6,561 nucleotides of DNA. It comes from JALQXV01 sp964540445 (GTDB taxonomy: Bacteria > Patescibacteriota > Saccharimonadia > Saccharimonadales > 2-12-FULL-41-12). Location of the stretch: contig CAZIMF010000051.1 in NCBI GenBank assembly GCA_964540445.1, positions 1 to 6,561 of the forward strand, read 5' to 3'. Below are positions 1 to 5,080 of this stretch, piece by piece. The notes beneath the pieces are model-generated. The model was not told the DNA's origin, searched no databases, and saw nothing but the letters and a program-made list of their open reading frames with translations. The position numbers were made by a program, and so were the translations under genes. The first letter of the stretch is position 1; each line of letters begins with the position of its first letter.

Positions 1-742
1 CGGTGGGCAAGTGGGTGATACGCACGGCGGAATCGGTAGTGTTTACACTCTGCCCACCGTGGCCACCGGCGCGGTACACATCAATCCGCAAATCTTGCGG
101 CCGTACTTCGATGTCAGTTTCAACAGCTTCAGGCATAACGGCGACGGTTACTGTACTAGTATGAACACGACCCTGTGACTCAGTCGTTGGTATGCGCTGT
201 ACCCGGTGCACGCCAGCCTCAAACTTAAGATTTTTATATGCAAAATCACCTTTAATTAGAAATACAGCTTCTTTAAAACCACCGGCTTCACTGGCGCTGT
301 CGCTTAGATGCTCAACCTTAAAACCGTTGGTTTCAGCCCATCGGGCGTACATTCGGTACAGCTCGCCAGCAAACAAACTGGCTTCGTCCCCACCGGCAGC
401 AGCCCGAATTTCAACAACTGCATTCCGTTCATCGTTTGGATCTTTTGGTGTCATTAACTCATCTAATTTGTCTTGAACTATAACTCGCTGCTCAGATATA
501 CTGGCTAGCTCATCGGCGGCCATCGACGCAATATCAGGATCTGAATCCTGCGCCATATTGGCGGCCCCTGCCTGCTCGGCTATAAGCTTTGCCAGCTTAT
601 CGAATAATCCAAGAATTTCTTCGAGCTCACTTTGGCGCCGTGCCAGCTTTGGATAATTTGGATCGCTATAAATAGTCGGATCCTGCAACTTCTCTTGCAG
701 TTCCGTAAGCTCAGTGCGTAATGATTGTTCTTTTTGTTCCAT
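1..742 (-). CDS. prfA: Peptide chain release factor 1 (RF1), C-terminus beyond the window
   Basis: RF1 reads UAA and UAG in the ribosomal A site and triggers hydrolysis of peptidyl-tRNA. The reverse strand is open for 247 codons from the ATG at 742 to the left edge. Visible are an N-terminal helical domain (about residues 1-95), the stop-codon-reading tripeptide P-T-T at 185-187 (the RF1 form PxT, not the SPF of RF2) followed by ESQGRVHTST, and the catalytic GGQ at 229-231 within RAGGHGGQSVNTTDSA. These positions are 3-4 residues earlier than in the E. coli protein, so the N-terminal part is of normal length. About 110 C-terminal residues are missing at the edge. The start is supported by AGGAAG four bases upstream (752-747). 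It lies 63 nt downstream of rpmE2 on the same strand and has no evident promoter of its own, so co-transcription is likely. In many bacteria prmC, the methyltransferase for the GGQ glutamine, follows prfA; that would lie outside the window. Confidence 0.96.
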   Translation of the reverse strand, partial: MEQKEQSLRTELTELQEKLQDPTIYSDPNYPKLARRQSELEEILGLFDKLAKLIAEQAGAANMAQDSDPDIASMAADELASISEQRVIVQDKLDELMTPKDPNDERNAVVEIRAAAGGDEASLFAGELYRMYARWAETNGFKVEHLSDSASEAGGFKEAVFLIKGDFAYKNLKFEAGVHRVQRIPTTESQGRVHTSTVTVAVMPEAVETDIEVRPQDLRIDVYRAGGHGGQSVNTTDSAVRITHLPT

Positions 743-746
743 ATTA

Positions 747-752
747 CTTCCT
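747..752 (-). promoter_or_regulatory. Shine-Dalgarno of prfA
   Basis: AGGAAG on the reverse strand ends four bases before the prfA ATG. It fixes the prfA start and shows that this operon-internal gene uses SD initiation, unlike the first gene rpmE2. Confidence 0.75.
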
Positions 753-762
753 AATCATAACA

Positions 763-788
763 AAAGACCGGCGAAAGTACCGGTCTTT
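763..788 (-). terminator. Hairpin between rpmE2 and prfA (partial terminator or attenuator)
   Basis: Perfect 9-bp inverted repeat AAAGACCGG / CCGGTCTTT around an 8-nt loop. Read on the reverse strand the right arm runs into TCTTTTG, a short run of four T. This fits a weak intrinsic terminator downstream of rpmE2. Its end lies only about 20 nt before the prfA start codon and no promoter is visible after it, so it more likely reduces prfA transcription or stabilises the rpmE2 3' end than stops all transcription. Hairpin seen directly; function inferred. Confidence 0.6.
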
Positions 789-805
789 ATAGTAGTTATA
801 CGTAG

Positions 806-1144
806 CTACTGGGCGGATTTAGCGTCGGCGAGCTTGGTTGGAGCGGCTTGTTCTTTGCGGTTTTTGCCGGCGCGCTTACTAGCTTCTTCGCGCTTTTTGG
901 CGGCTGCTTCGGTGCGGGCTTTAAACTTATCAACACGGCCTTCGATGTCGACTAGTTTTTCCTGGCCGGTGAAGAATGGGTGAGAAGCGCTGCTGATATG
1001 TACTTTAACCAAAGGATATTCAGCGCCTTCGTGCTTAATAGTTTCGTCGGTTTTAACGGTGGACATCATGAGGAATGATGTGCCGTTCGACAAGTCCTGA
1101 AATACAACTGGACGATAATTCTTAGGATGGATATCTTTTTTCAT
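806..1144 (-). CDS. rpmE2: Large-subunit ribosomal protein bL31, type B, with basic C-terminal tail
   Basis: bL31 bridges the central protuberance of the 50S subunit to the 30S head. The 112-aa product begins MKKDIHPKNYRPVVFQD and contains ISSASHPFFTG (50-60) and EGRVDKF (68-74), hallmarks of the type B (zinc-free) form. It contains no cysteine, so the CxxC zinc site of type A is absent. The family is normally about 80-90 residues. Here residues 80-112 form an extra Lys/Ala/Glu-rich tail, probably disordered and RNA-contacting. The ATG at 1144 is chosen because the family begins exactly there. No Shine-Dalgarno precedes it; instead a TATAAT box ends nine bases upstream, so the message should be leaderless or nearly so. 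The stop is TAG. It is the first gene of a leftward unit with prfA, a neighbour pair common in bacteria, and is divergent from rpsB. Confidence 0.95.
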   Translation of the reverse strand: MKKDIHPKNYRPVVFQDLSNGTSFLMMSTVKTDETIKHEGAEYPLVKVHISSASHPFFTGQEKLVDIEGRVDKFKARTEAAAKKREEASKRAGKNRKEQAAPTKLADAKSAQ

Positions 1145-1153
1145 ATAAAGGCT

Positions 1154-1182
1154 ATTATAGCGCGTTCAGAGGTAATACTCAA
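1154..1182 (-). promoter_or_regulatory. Promoter of rpmE2-prfA (leaderless type)
   Basis: On the reverse strand, -35 TTGAGT (1182-1177), a 17-nt spacer, and a consensus -10 TATAAT (1159-1154). The predicted transcription start is about 1147, three bases before the rpmE2 ATG at 1144, leaving no room for a ribosome binding site. This is the best promoter match in the window. Confidence 0.8.
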
Positions 1183-1190
1183 GAGATTTA

Positions 1191-1219
1191 TTGCGCACAG
1201 GCCATGATTCTGTTAAAAT
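1191..1219 (+). promoter_or_regulatory. Promoter of rpsB-tsf, extended -10
   Basis: A weak -35 TTGCGC (1191-1196), a 17-nt spacer, and -10 TAAAAT (1214-1219) preceded by TGT, giving the extended -10 form TGnTAAAAT. The predicted start is near 1226, about 97 nt before rpsB. The 10-mer TGTTAAAATA recurs exactly at the rseP promoter (3961-3970). Its -35 box is only eight bases from that of the divergent rpmE2 promoter. Confidence 0.65.
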
Positions 1220-1228
1220 AAACGTACT

Positions 1229-1301
1229 AACTAATTAAGCAGCCAGGGAATTAGTTCCTCCAATGCGAGTTCCTTCTTCGGAAACGCGGCGGTACCCTTG
1301 G
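1229..1301 (+). promoter_or_regulatory. Structured 5' leader of rpsB, candidate S2 autoregulatory element
   Basis: Three pairings can be drawn. AACTAATT (1229-1236) pairs perfectly with AATTAGTT (1249-1256) around a 12-nt loop. That loop contains CCAGGG (1243-1248), which can pair with CCCTTGG (1295-1301) with one bulged base, forming a pseudoknot. Between them GCG..TTCC (1265-1273) pairs with GGAA.CGC (1280-1287) around TTCTTC. The structure ends just before the SD at 1310-1314. In E. coli, S2 represses its own rpsB-tsf mRNA through the leader; a similar role here is inferred from position and foldability only. Confidence 0.4.
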
Positions 1302-1309
1302 TGAAGAGA

Positions 1310-1314
1310 AAGGA
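1310..1314 (+). promoter_or_regulatory. Shine-Dalgarno of rpsB
   Basis: AAGGA eight bases before the ATG at 1323. It lies eight bases after the last pairing segment of the leader, so folding of the leader could influence access to it. Confidence 0.7.
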
Positions 1315-1322
1315 AACTCTAT

Positions 1323-2123
1323 ATGGCTACTGTTGATGTAGACATTAAACAATTATTAGAAGCTGGCGCGCATTTTGGCCACAAAACTAGCCGTTGGCAC
1401 CCTAAAATGGCCGCGTACATTCACAGCAAACGTGCGGGCAGCCACATTATCGACTTAACTAAAACAGTCGAAGGACTCGAAGAAGCATTACTATTTGCAA
1501 ATAAAACTGCAGCAGCGGGCAAGCAAATCCTATTGGTTGGCACAAAGCGCCAGGCAAAAGATATCATTCGTAAAGCAGCTGAAGACACCGAGATGCCATT
1601 TGTTGTCGAACGCTGGGTTGGCGGTATGCTCACCAACACGGCAACTATGAATGGCCGAATCAAGCATCTTAAAGATCTTGAAACTCGCATGGCTTCCGGC
1701 GCACTCGAAGCTAAGTACAACAAACTTGAAGTGCAGCGTTTCCAAGAAGAAATTGATGAAATGAATCACCAATATGGTGGTATCAAAAACATCACAAAGA
1801 AGCTTGGCGCCGTATTTGTAGTAGATGTTATCACCGAAGTAAATGCTATCCGTGAAGCTCGCAAACTAGGAATTCCGGTTATAGCTGTTGTTGATACAAA
1901 TGCTAACCCAACGCTTATTGATTACGTTATACCTGCCAATGACGATGCAATCAAAACAGTTGATCTCATCACTAAATATATGGTTCAGGCAATTAACGAT
2001 GGTAAGGCTGAATTCCAAAAGAAGGCACCGGCTGCCGATAAAGACGAAACACCAAAAGACGCCGCAACCCCGCCGGCTGCCGAAGCTCCTGCAAAACCAG
2101 TAGTAGAAGCAGTCAGAATCTAG
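1323..2123 (+). CDS. rpsB: Small-subunit ribosomal protein uS2 with extended tail
   Basis: uS2 binds 16S rRNA at the junction of head and body on the back of the 30S subunit and is needed for bS1 association where bS1 exists. Family motifs are clear: LLEAGAHFGH (11-20), RWHPKM (24-29), RWVGG (97-101), the coiled-coil insertion around 125-155 ending in GGIKNI, and GIPVIAVVDTNANP (183-196). The core ends near residue 231, a normal length. Residues 232-266 are an added Ala/Pro/Lys/Glu-rich tail, likely disordered. The ATG at 1323 follows AAGGA at a spacing of eight and matches the usual N-terminus. It is first in a unit with tsf, the standard neighbour, 123 nt downstream. The stop is TAG. Regulation probably acts through the structured leader. 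Confidence 0.98.
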   Translation: MATVDVDIKQLLEAGAHFGHKTSRWHPKMAAYIHSKRAGSHIIDLTKTVEGLEEALLFANKTAAAGKQILLVGTKRQAKDIIRKAAEDTEMPFVVERWVGGMLTNTATMNGRIKHLKDLETRMASGALEAKYNKLEVQRFQEEIDEMNHQYGGIKNITKKLGAVFVVDVITEVNAIREARKLGIPVIAVVDTNANPTLIDYVIPANDDAIKTVDLITKYMVQAINDGKAEFQKKAPAADKDETPKDAATPPAAEAPAKPVVEAVRI

Positions 2124-2129
2124 ACTCAT

Positions 2130-2148
2130 CCCAAGTACTATACTTGGG
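2130..2148 (+). other. Hairpin in the rpsB-tsf gap
   Basis: Perfect 8-bp stem CCCAAGTA / TACTTGGG with a 3-nt CTA loop, starting seven bases after the rpsB stop. No T-run follows, so it is unlikely to be an efficient intrinsic terminator. A role in mRNA processing, 3' protection of rpsB or setting the S2:EF-Ts ratio is possible but inferred. Confidence 0.5.
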
Positions 2149-2152
2149 CGGA

Positions 2153-2181
2153 ATGAAATCTTAATGAAGTGGCGATATAGT
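2153..2181 (+). promoter_or_regulatory. Possible internal promoter before tsf
   Basis: ATGAAA (2153-2158), a 17-nt spacer and TATAGT (2176-2181) give a 4/6 plus 5/6 match to sigma70-type boxes, with a predicted start near 2188. If active, it would give tsf its own 59-nt leader. This is weak evidence in an AT-rich gap. Confidence 0.3.
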
Positions 2182-2183
2182 AA

Positions 2184-2198
2184 CAAAAGTGTAGTAAG
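2184..2198 (+). repeat. 15-nt intergenic motif, copy upstream of tsf
   Basis: CAAAAGTGTAGTAAG, partner of the copy at 3284-3298. It overlaps the region where a transcript from the possible tsf promoter would begin. Meaning unknown. Confidence 0.35.
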
Positions 2199-2234
2199 TA
2201 CCGGCCACGTGCCAAGATTATTTTAAGAACTAAA

Positions 2235-2239
2235 AAGGA
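2235..2239 (+). promoter_or_regulatory. Shine-Dalgarno of tsf
   Basis: AAGGA within AAAAAGGAT, seven bases before the ATG at 2247; supports that start. Confidence 0.75.
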
Positions 2240-2246
2240 TTTAATA

Positions 2247-2849
2247 ATGGCAAATATCTCAATTGAAGAAATTAAACGACTGCGCGGGCTCACCGGCGTG
2301 GGAATTACCGATGCAAAACAGGCGCTGGTAGAAGCCGAAGGGGATTTTGATACAGCCCTTCAGGCAATGCGTAAAAAGGGTCTTACCAAGGCTGAAAAAA
2401 GAGGTGAACGCGAAGCTCGTGCCGGTGTAGTTAGCACCTACAACCATGACAATCGTATTGGGGTGGTGCTAGAAGTAAACTGCGAAACTGACTTTGTGGC
2501 TCGCAACGAAGTTTTTGCTGATCTCGTAAAGAACATTGCCATGCACATTGCTGCTAGCAGCCCGCTTTACGTCAGCGAAGATCAAATCCCAGAAGCAGAA
2601 AAATCCAAAATGCAGGCCGAGTTTAGCGAAAAGGCTAAAGCCGAAGGCAAGCCGGATAACATGCTCGACCAAATTGTGGGCGGCATGCTCAAAAAGTACT
2701 TTGCTGAACAATGTTTACTCGACCAGCCCTTTATTAAAAACCCCGATCAATCGGTTGGCCAATACATCAAAGAAGAGGGAATTGCTAAGCTGGGTGAGAA
2801 TATTGTTGTTCGTCGTTTTAATCGTATTGCTATTGGCGAAGTCGAATAG
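2247..2849 (+). CDS. tsf: Elongation factor Ts (EF-Ts), short form
   Basis: EF-Ts is the nucleotide exchange factor that releases GDP from EF-Tu in the cytoplasm. The 200-aa protein has the N-terminal UBA-like domain with RLRGLTGVGITDAKQAL (11-27; many homologues read TGAGxMDCKKAL) and KKGLTKAEKR (43-52). The core signature ETDFVARN at 80-87 supplies the Asp-Phe pair that intrudes into EF-Tu. The C-terminal stretch LLDQPFIKNPDQSVGQYI is also typical. At 200 residues it resembles the short form known from Thermus rather than the ~283-residue E. coli protein, so it has one core subdomain instead of two. It follows rpsB as in most bacteria. pyrH, the usual next gene, is not present downstream. 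The stop is TAG and no strong terminator follows. Confidence 0.97.
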   Translation: MANISIEEIKRLRGLTGVGITDAKQALVEAEGDFDTALQAMRKKGLTKAEKRGEREARAGVVSTYNHDNRIGVVLEVNCETDFVARNEVFADLVKNIAMHIAASSPLYVSEDQIPEAEKSKMQAEFSEKAKAEGKPDNMLDQIVGGMLKKYFAEQCLLDQPFIKNPDQSVGQYIKEEGIAKLGENIVVRRFNRIAIGEVE

Positions 2850-2866
2850 TCACTGAGCAGAGACTA

Positions 2867-2895
2867 TTGACATTATATAGTACTTATTATACAGT
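2867..2895 (+). promoter_or_regulatory. Promoter of the 122-aa unknown gene (leaderless type)
   Basis: A perfect -35 TTGACA (2867-2872) begins 17 bases after the tsf stop. With a 17-nt spacer the -10 is TACAGT (2890-2895, 4/6). TATACA (2888-2893) with a 15-nt spacer is an alternative. Either places the transcription start at about 2900-2902, on the start codon itself. The TATAAT at 2895-2900 is too far from TTGACA (22 nt) and overlaps the ATG. Confidence 0.6.
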
Positions 2896-2898
2896 ATA

Positions 2899-3267
2899 AT
2901 GATGAGCACAAATCAGGGCGGTCAAAACAAGTCACTAGAAGCCGGTTTATTGCAGCCAGGTGTTGTCGCCATGCTTAATCGTGCCGATCCGGCATTAGTA
3001 TCTCAAGATGTATTAGATCTGAACCACGTCACAGCAGTTACTGGCGTTACTGCACAACAACTTGCAGCAGGTGCTGACGCTGGCCGTATTTTATTTCATC
3101 CAGCCCTTGAAGCATACGACCATGAACCGTCAACAACTGTTTTAAGTTTGCGAACAGGGAACCCTAACTGCCATGCAGAACGAGATTCTAGTTTCGGCCT
3201 AGATATACTAGAGTCAGTCTCAAAAGCACTTATTACTTATCTGAAAAAAGGCAAACCAACTAAATAA
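2899..3267 (+). CDS. Conserved-looking small protein of unknown function in the pyrH position
   Basis: I do not recognise this 122-aa protein. It has no signal peptide or membrane segment and is probably cytosolic. Residues 1-12 are polar and likely flexible. Residues 39-66 (LDLNHVTAVTGVTAQQLAAG, then ADAGRI) loosely resemble a small helix-turn-helix of the excisionase/MerR kind, with alternating helix, TGVT turn and helix; this is a weak impression. The middle contains HPALEAYDHEP and GNPNCHAERD, with the only cysteine at about residue 91. The C-terminus is a helix ending in a basic KKGKPTK tail. The start is the ATG at 2899 or the adjacent ATG at 2902; the promoter geometry slightly favours the second. 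No SD is present. It sits between tsf and frr, where most bacteria carry pyrH (UMP kinase), but it shows no kinase motifs. Codon and base use resemble the neighbours. The stop is TAA. Confidence 0.8.
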   Translation: MMSTNQGGQNKSLEAGLLQPGVVAMLNRADPALVSQDVLDLNHVTAVTGVTAQQLAAGADAGRILFHPALEAYDHEPSTTVLSLRTGNPNCHAERDSSFGLDILESVSKALITYLKKGKPTK

Positions 3268-3283
3268 AAGATGTGAAGACTCG

Positions 3284-3298
3284 CAAAAGCGTAGTAAG
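3284..3298 (+). repeat. 15-nt intergenic motif, copy upstream of frr
   Basis: CAAAAGCGTAGTAAG here matches CAAAAGTGTAGTAAG at 2184-2198 upstream of tsf, 14 of 15 positions. Both copies are in gaps, 48 and 56 nt before the start codon of a translation factor gene. A two-copy match of this length is near chance level for the window, so it is listed only because of the matching placement. Confidence 0.35.
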
Positions 3299-3336
3299 AT
3301 TATAGGGAAGTACTAAAGAGCAAGACATAATATAGT

Positions 3337-3342
3337 AGGAAG
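3337..3342 (+). promoter_or_regulatory. Distant Shine-Dalgarno of frr
   Basis: AGGAAG ends 12 bases before the GTG start of frr, beyond the usual 5-9 spacing. Together with the GTG start it suggests modest translation efficiency, unless the gene is initiated another way. Confidence 0.45.
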
Positions 3343-3354
3343 TAGTATAACCTC

Positions 3355-3918
3355 GTGAGTCCACAAGATGTCGTTAACCAAACAAATTCTAAGCTACAGG
3401 CAGCAATTAGCCATTTTGATGCTGAAATAAAGAAGTTACGAACCGGACGGGCGCATCCAAGTATGCTCGAAAGTGTTACCGTTGAAGCGTATGGCCAGCA
3501 AATGCCATTGATTCAGCTGGCAAGTGTGAGCACACCCGAGGCTCAACTATTGCAAATTACCCCGTTTGATCCGGCTAATTTGCAGGCAATTGTTACCTCG
3601 ATCCGCGACAATCACAGCTTAGGAATGAATCCAAGCGATGACGGGCGAGTGGTACGTGTGCCAATTCCTCCACTGACAACCGAACGACGCCAACAAATCG
3701 TTAAGCAGCTTAGTGAAAAAGTTGAAGACTGTATGATTGCCATGCGGGGTGTTCGACGTGACTCTATGAGCGAACTTGATCAGGCTAAAAAAGACAAAGA
3801 TATCAGCGAAGACGAACACAAACGGTATACCTCGCAAGTAGATGAGACCATGGCAAAACACAAAGCAACGGTAGAGCGCATGGCCAGCGCCAAAGAAACC
3901 GAAATCATGACCGTTTAG
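3355..3918 (+). CDS. frr: Ribosome recycling factor (RRF)
   Basis: With EF-G, RRF splits the post-termination ribosome so that subunits, mRNA and tRNA can be reused. The 187-aa length matches the family (185 in E. coli). The first long helix carries LRTGRAHPSML (28-38). The small domain has YGQQMPLIQLASVSTPEAQLL and DPANLQAI. The second half contains LGMNPSDDGRVVRVPIPPLT, then the helical hairpin with RGVRRDSMSELDQ, which includes the conserved Arg cluster contacting 23S rRNA. The start is a GTG at 3355; no in-frame ATG precedes the conserved region and the helix begins at the expected distance. AGGAAG at 3337-3342 is the nearest SD but lies 12 bases away, rather far. A TAGTAT box at 3343-3348 would place a transcript start on the GTG, but no -35 is seen. 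Probably expressed with the preceding gene. The stop is TAG. Confidence 0.97.
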   Translation: MSPQDVVNQTNSKLQAAISHFDAEIKKLRTGRAHPSMLESVTVEAYGQQMPLIQLASVSTPEAQLLQITPFDPANLQAIVTSIRDNHSLGMNPSDDGRVVRVPIPPLTTERRQQIVKQLSEKVEDCMIAMRGVRRDSMSELDQAKKDKDISEDEHKRYTSQVDETMAKHKATVERMASAKETEIMTV

Positions 3919-3921
3919 GAT

Positions 3922-3951
3922 GATATCGGTATTATTTTACCCGGTAATATC
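3922..3951 (+). other. Imperfect hairpin between frr and rseP
   Basis: GATAT (3922-3926) pairs with ATATC (3947-3951), and inside it CGGTA (3927-3931) pairs with TACC-G (3938-3943, one bulged C), leaving a TTATTT loop. No T-run follows. It starts three bases after the frr stop and lies just upstream of the rseP -10 element. It could be a weak terminator or a protein site; low certainty. Confidence 0.3.
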
Positions 3952-3960
3952 TCCGTAACG

Positions 3961-3969
3961 TGTTAAAAT
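3961..3969 (+). promoter_or_regulatory. Extended -10 promoter of rseP (leaderless type)
   Basis: TGTTAAAAT fits TGnTAtAAT with -10 TAAAAT at 3964-3969. The predicted start is 3976-3977, the A of the rseP ATG. No good -35 is found at 16-18 nt, as is acceptable for extended -10 promoters. The same 10-mer with the following A occurs before rpsB (1211-1220). No SD precedes rseP. Confidence 0.6.
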
Positions 3970-3976
3970 AGAAGCA

Positions 3977-5080
3977 ATGTCGATATTTCTTTTGATAGTG
4001 GGAGTCCTGCTTTTTGTTGGTTTAGTCGTAGTCCACGAGTTTGGCCATTTTATTGCCGCGCGCCGAGATGGCGTCGAAGTAGAAGAGTTCGGCATTGGGT
4101 TTCCACCACGAGTTTGGTCAAAAAAAGTAAAAACCAAGAACAGCAAATTTTTGTTTACTGTTAATGCGCTACCGTTGGGTGGCTTTGTCCGTCTAAAAGG
4201 TGAAAATGATGCTGCAACTGAGCCAGGTACATTTGGGGCGGCATCGCTAGTGACGAAAGTCAAAGTAATGCTAGCTGGTGTCGGCATGAACTTAGTCGTA
4301 GCACTTGGTATGTTTACTTTTTTGGCACTAATTGGCATGCCAAAAGTTATCGATAATCAATTTACGGTTGCCAGTGACACCAAAGTGACTCGGCACGTTA
4401 TTGTCCGCGCTGCCGAAGTTGATGCTAATCAGCCGGCCGGCAAAGCTGGCATTAGCAGCGGTGATGAGATCATTGCTATTAATGGCACACCCATAAGCAA
4501 TCCTGACGAAGTTGGTTCTCAGGCCAAGGCCAACGCGGGAAAAACAATACCCATTACTATTAAAACGAACGGGCAGCAACGCGACGTTCAGGTAAGCGTT
4601 AACCAAGAAAATACTGGTAACGGTTTCGTTGGCATATTGCCAGAGCGTGAAGGAATTCAATTGCAGCGCAGTACGTGGTCCGCACCGGTTGTGGGCGCCG
4701 GTTTAACCGCTCAGCTCACGCAGTTAACGTTCAAAGGCATCGGCACCGCCATCGGCAGCCTGTTCAAAGGTGATACTAAAACGGCCAGTGAACAAGTTTC
4801 CGGTCCGGTTGGCATTGCTGTCATCCTCAAAGAGGGCAGTAAGCTTGGTATTAGCTTTATTTTATTCATTATCGCTATCCTCTCCCTTTCGCTAGCTATC
4901 ATGAATGTGCTGCCCATCCCAGCGCTCGACGGAGGACGTTTGTTCGTACTTCTCTTGTTCCGGACGATTAAAAAACCGCTTACCAAACAACGAGAAGAAT
5001 GGATTCACGGCACCGGCTTTGTAGCGTTGATGGCGTTGTTTGTTCTTATTACCGTAGTCGATGTCAAACGATTCTTCTAA
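3977..5080 (+). CDS. rseP: Site-2 intramembrane zinc metalloprotease (M50, RseP/RasP type)
   Basis: Site-2 proteases cut transmembrane segments of anti-sigma factors and leftover signal peptides inside the cytoplasmic membrane. The 367-aa protein has the zinc-binding HEFGH at 20-24 within the first membrane helix (about 3-25). A second helix follows at about 98-119 with the family's GVGMN segment. A periplasmic PDZ domain covers about 145-215 (GISSGDEIIAINGTPI at 158-173). A third helix lies at about 291-313, running into NVLPIPALDGG (310-320), whose Asp318 is the third zinc ligand. A last helix lies at about 345-362. All catalytic elements are present, so it should be active. There is one PDZ domain, as in Gram-positive RasP, rather than two as in E. 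coli RseP. The ATG at 3977 begins directly with the first helix. The gene commonly precedes proS; here the CPBP gene intervenes, overlapping by 20 nt. The stop is TAA. Confidence 0.95.
   Translation: MSIFLLIVGVLLFVGLVVVHEFGHFIAARRDGVEVEEFGIGFPPRVWSKKVKTKNSKFLFTVNALPLGGFVRLKGENDAATEPGTFGAASLVTKVKVMLAGVGMNLVVALGMFTFLALIGMPKVIDNQFTVASDTKVTRHVIVRAAEVDANQPAGKAGISSGDEIIAINGTPISNPDEVGSQAKANAGKTIPITIKTNGQQRDVQVSVNQENTGNGFVGILPEREGIQLQRSTWSAPVVGAGLTAQLTQLTFKGIGTAIGSLFKGDTKTASEQVSGPVGIAVILKEGSKLGISFILFIIAILSLSLAIMNVLPIPALDGGRLFVLLLFRTIKKPLTKQREEWIHGTGFVALMALFVLITVVDVKRFF

Noticed and set aside
192..476. 94-aa forward open frame
   Set aside because: Antisense to prfA, whose reverse frame carries PxT and GGQ motifs; no SD or recognisable domain.
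714..983. 89-aa forward open frame covering the rpmE2-prfA gap
   Set aside because: Runs antisense through the hairpin and most of rpmE2; composition (Ser/Arg/Leu-rich) is that of a shadow frame.
1866..2186. 106-aa reverse open frame over the end of rpsB
   Set aside because: Antisense to a certain ribosomal protein gene, no start signal and no domain.
2536..2856. 106-aa forward open frame inside tsf
   Set aside because: Out-of-frame overlap with EF-Ts; Lys/Ser/Leu-rich with no SD, typical of an alternative frame.
2895..2900. Consensus TATAAT overlapping the ATG of the unknown gene
   Set aside because: 22 nt from TTGACA and would start transcription inside the coding region past both ATGs; the TACAGT or TATACA boxes fit better.
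3165..3190. CHAE segment of the unknown protein as a cytidine deaminase signature
   Set aside because: The second zinc motif PCxxC is absent and the protein has only one cysteine.
3346..3351. TATAAC as a promoter for frr
   Set aside because: Predicted start would fall inside the GTG-led reading frame and there is no -35 match at 16-18 nt.
3937..4338. 133-aa reverse open frame opposite the rseP start
   Set aside because: Antisense to rseP, which has complete zinc-protease motifs; product is Thr/Pro/Ser-rich without a domain.
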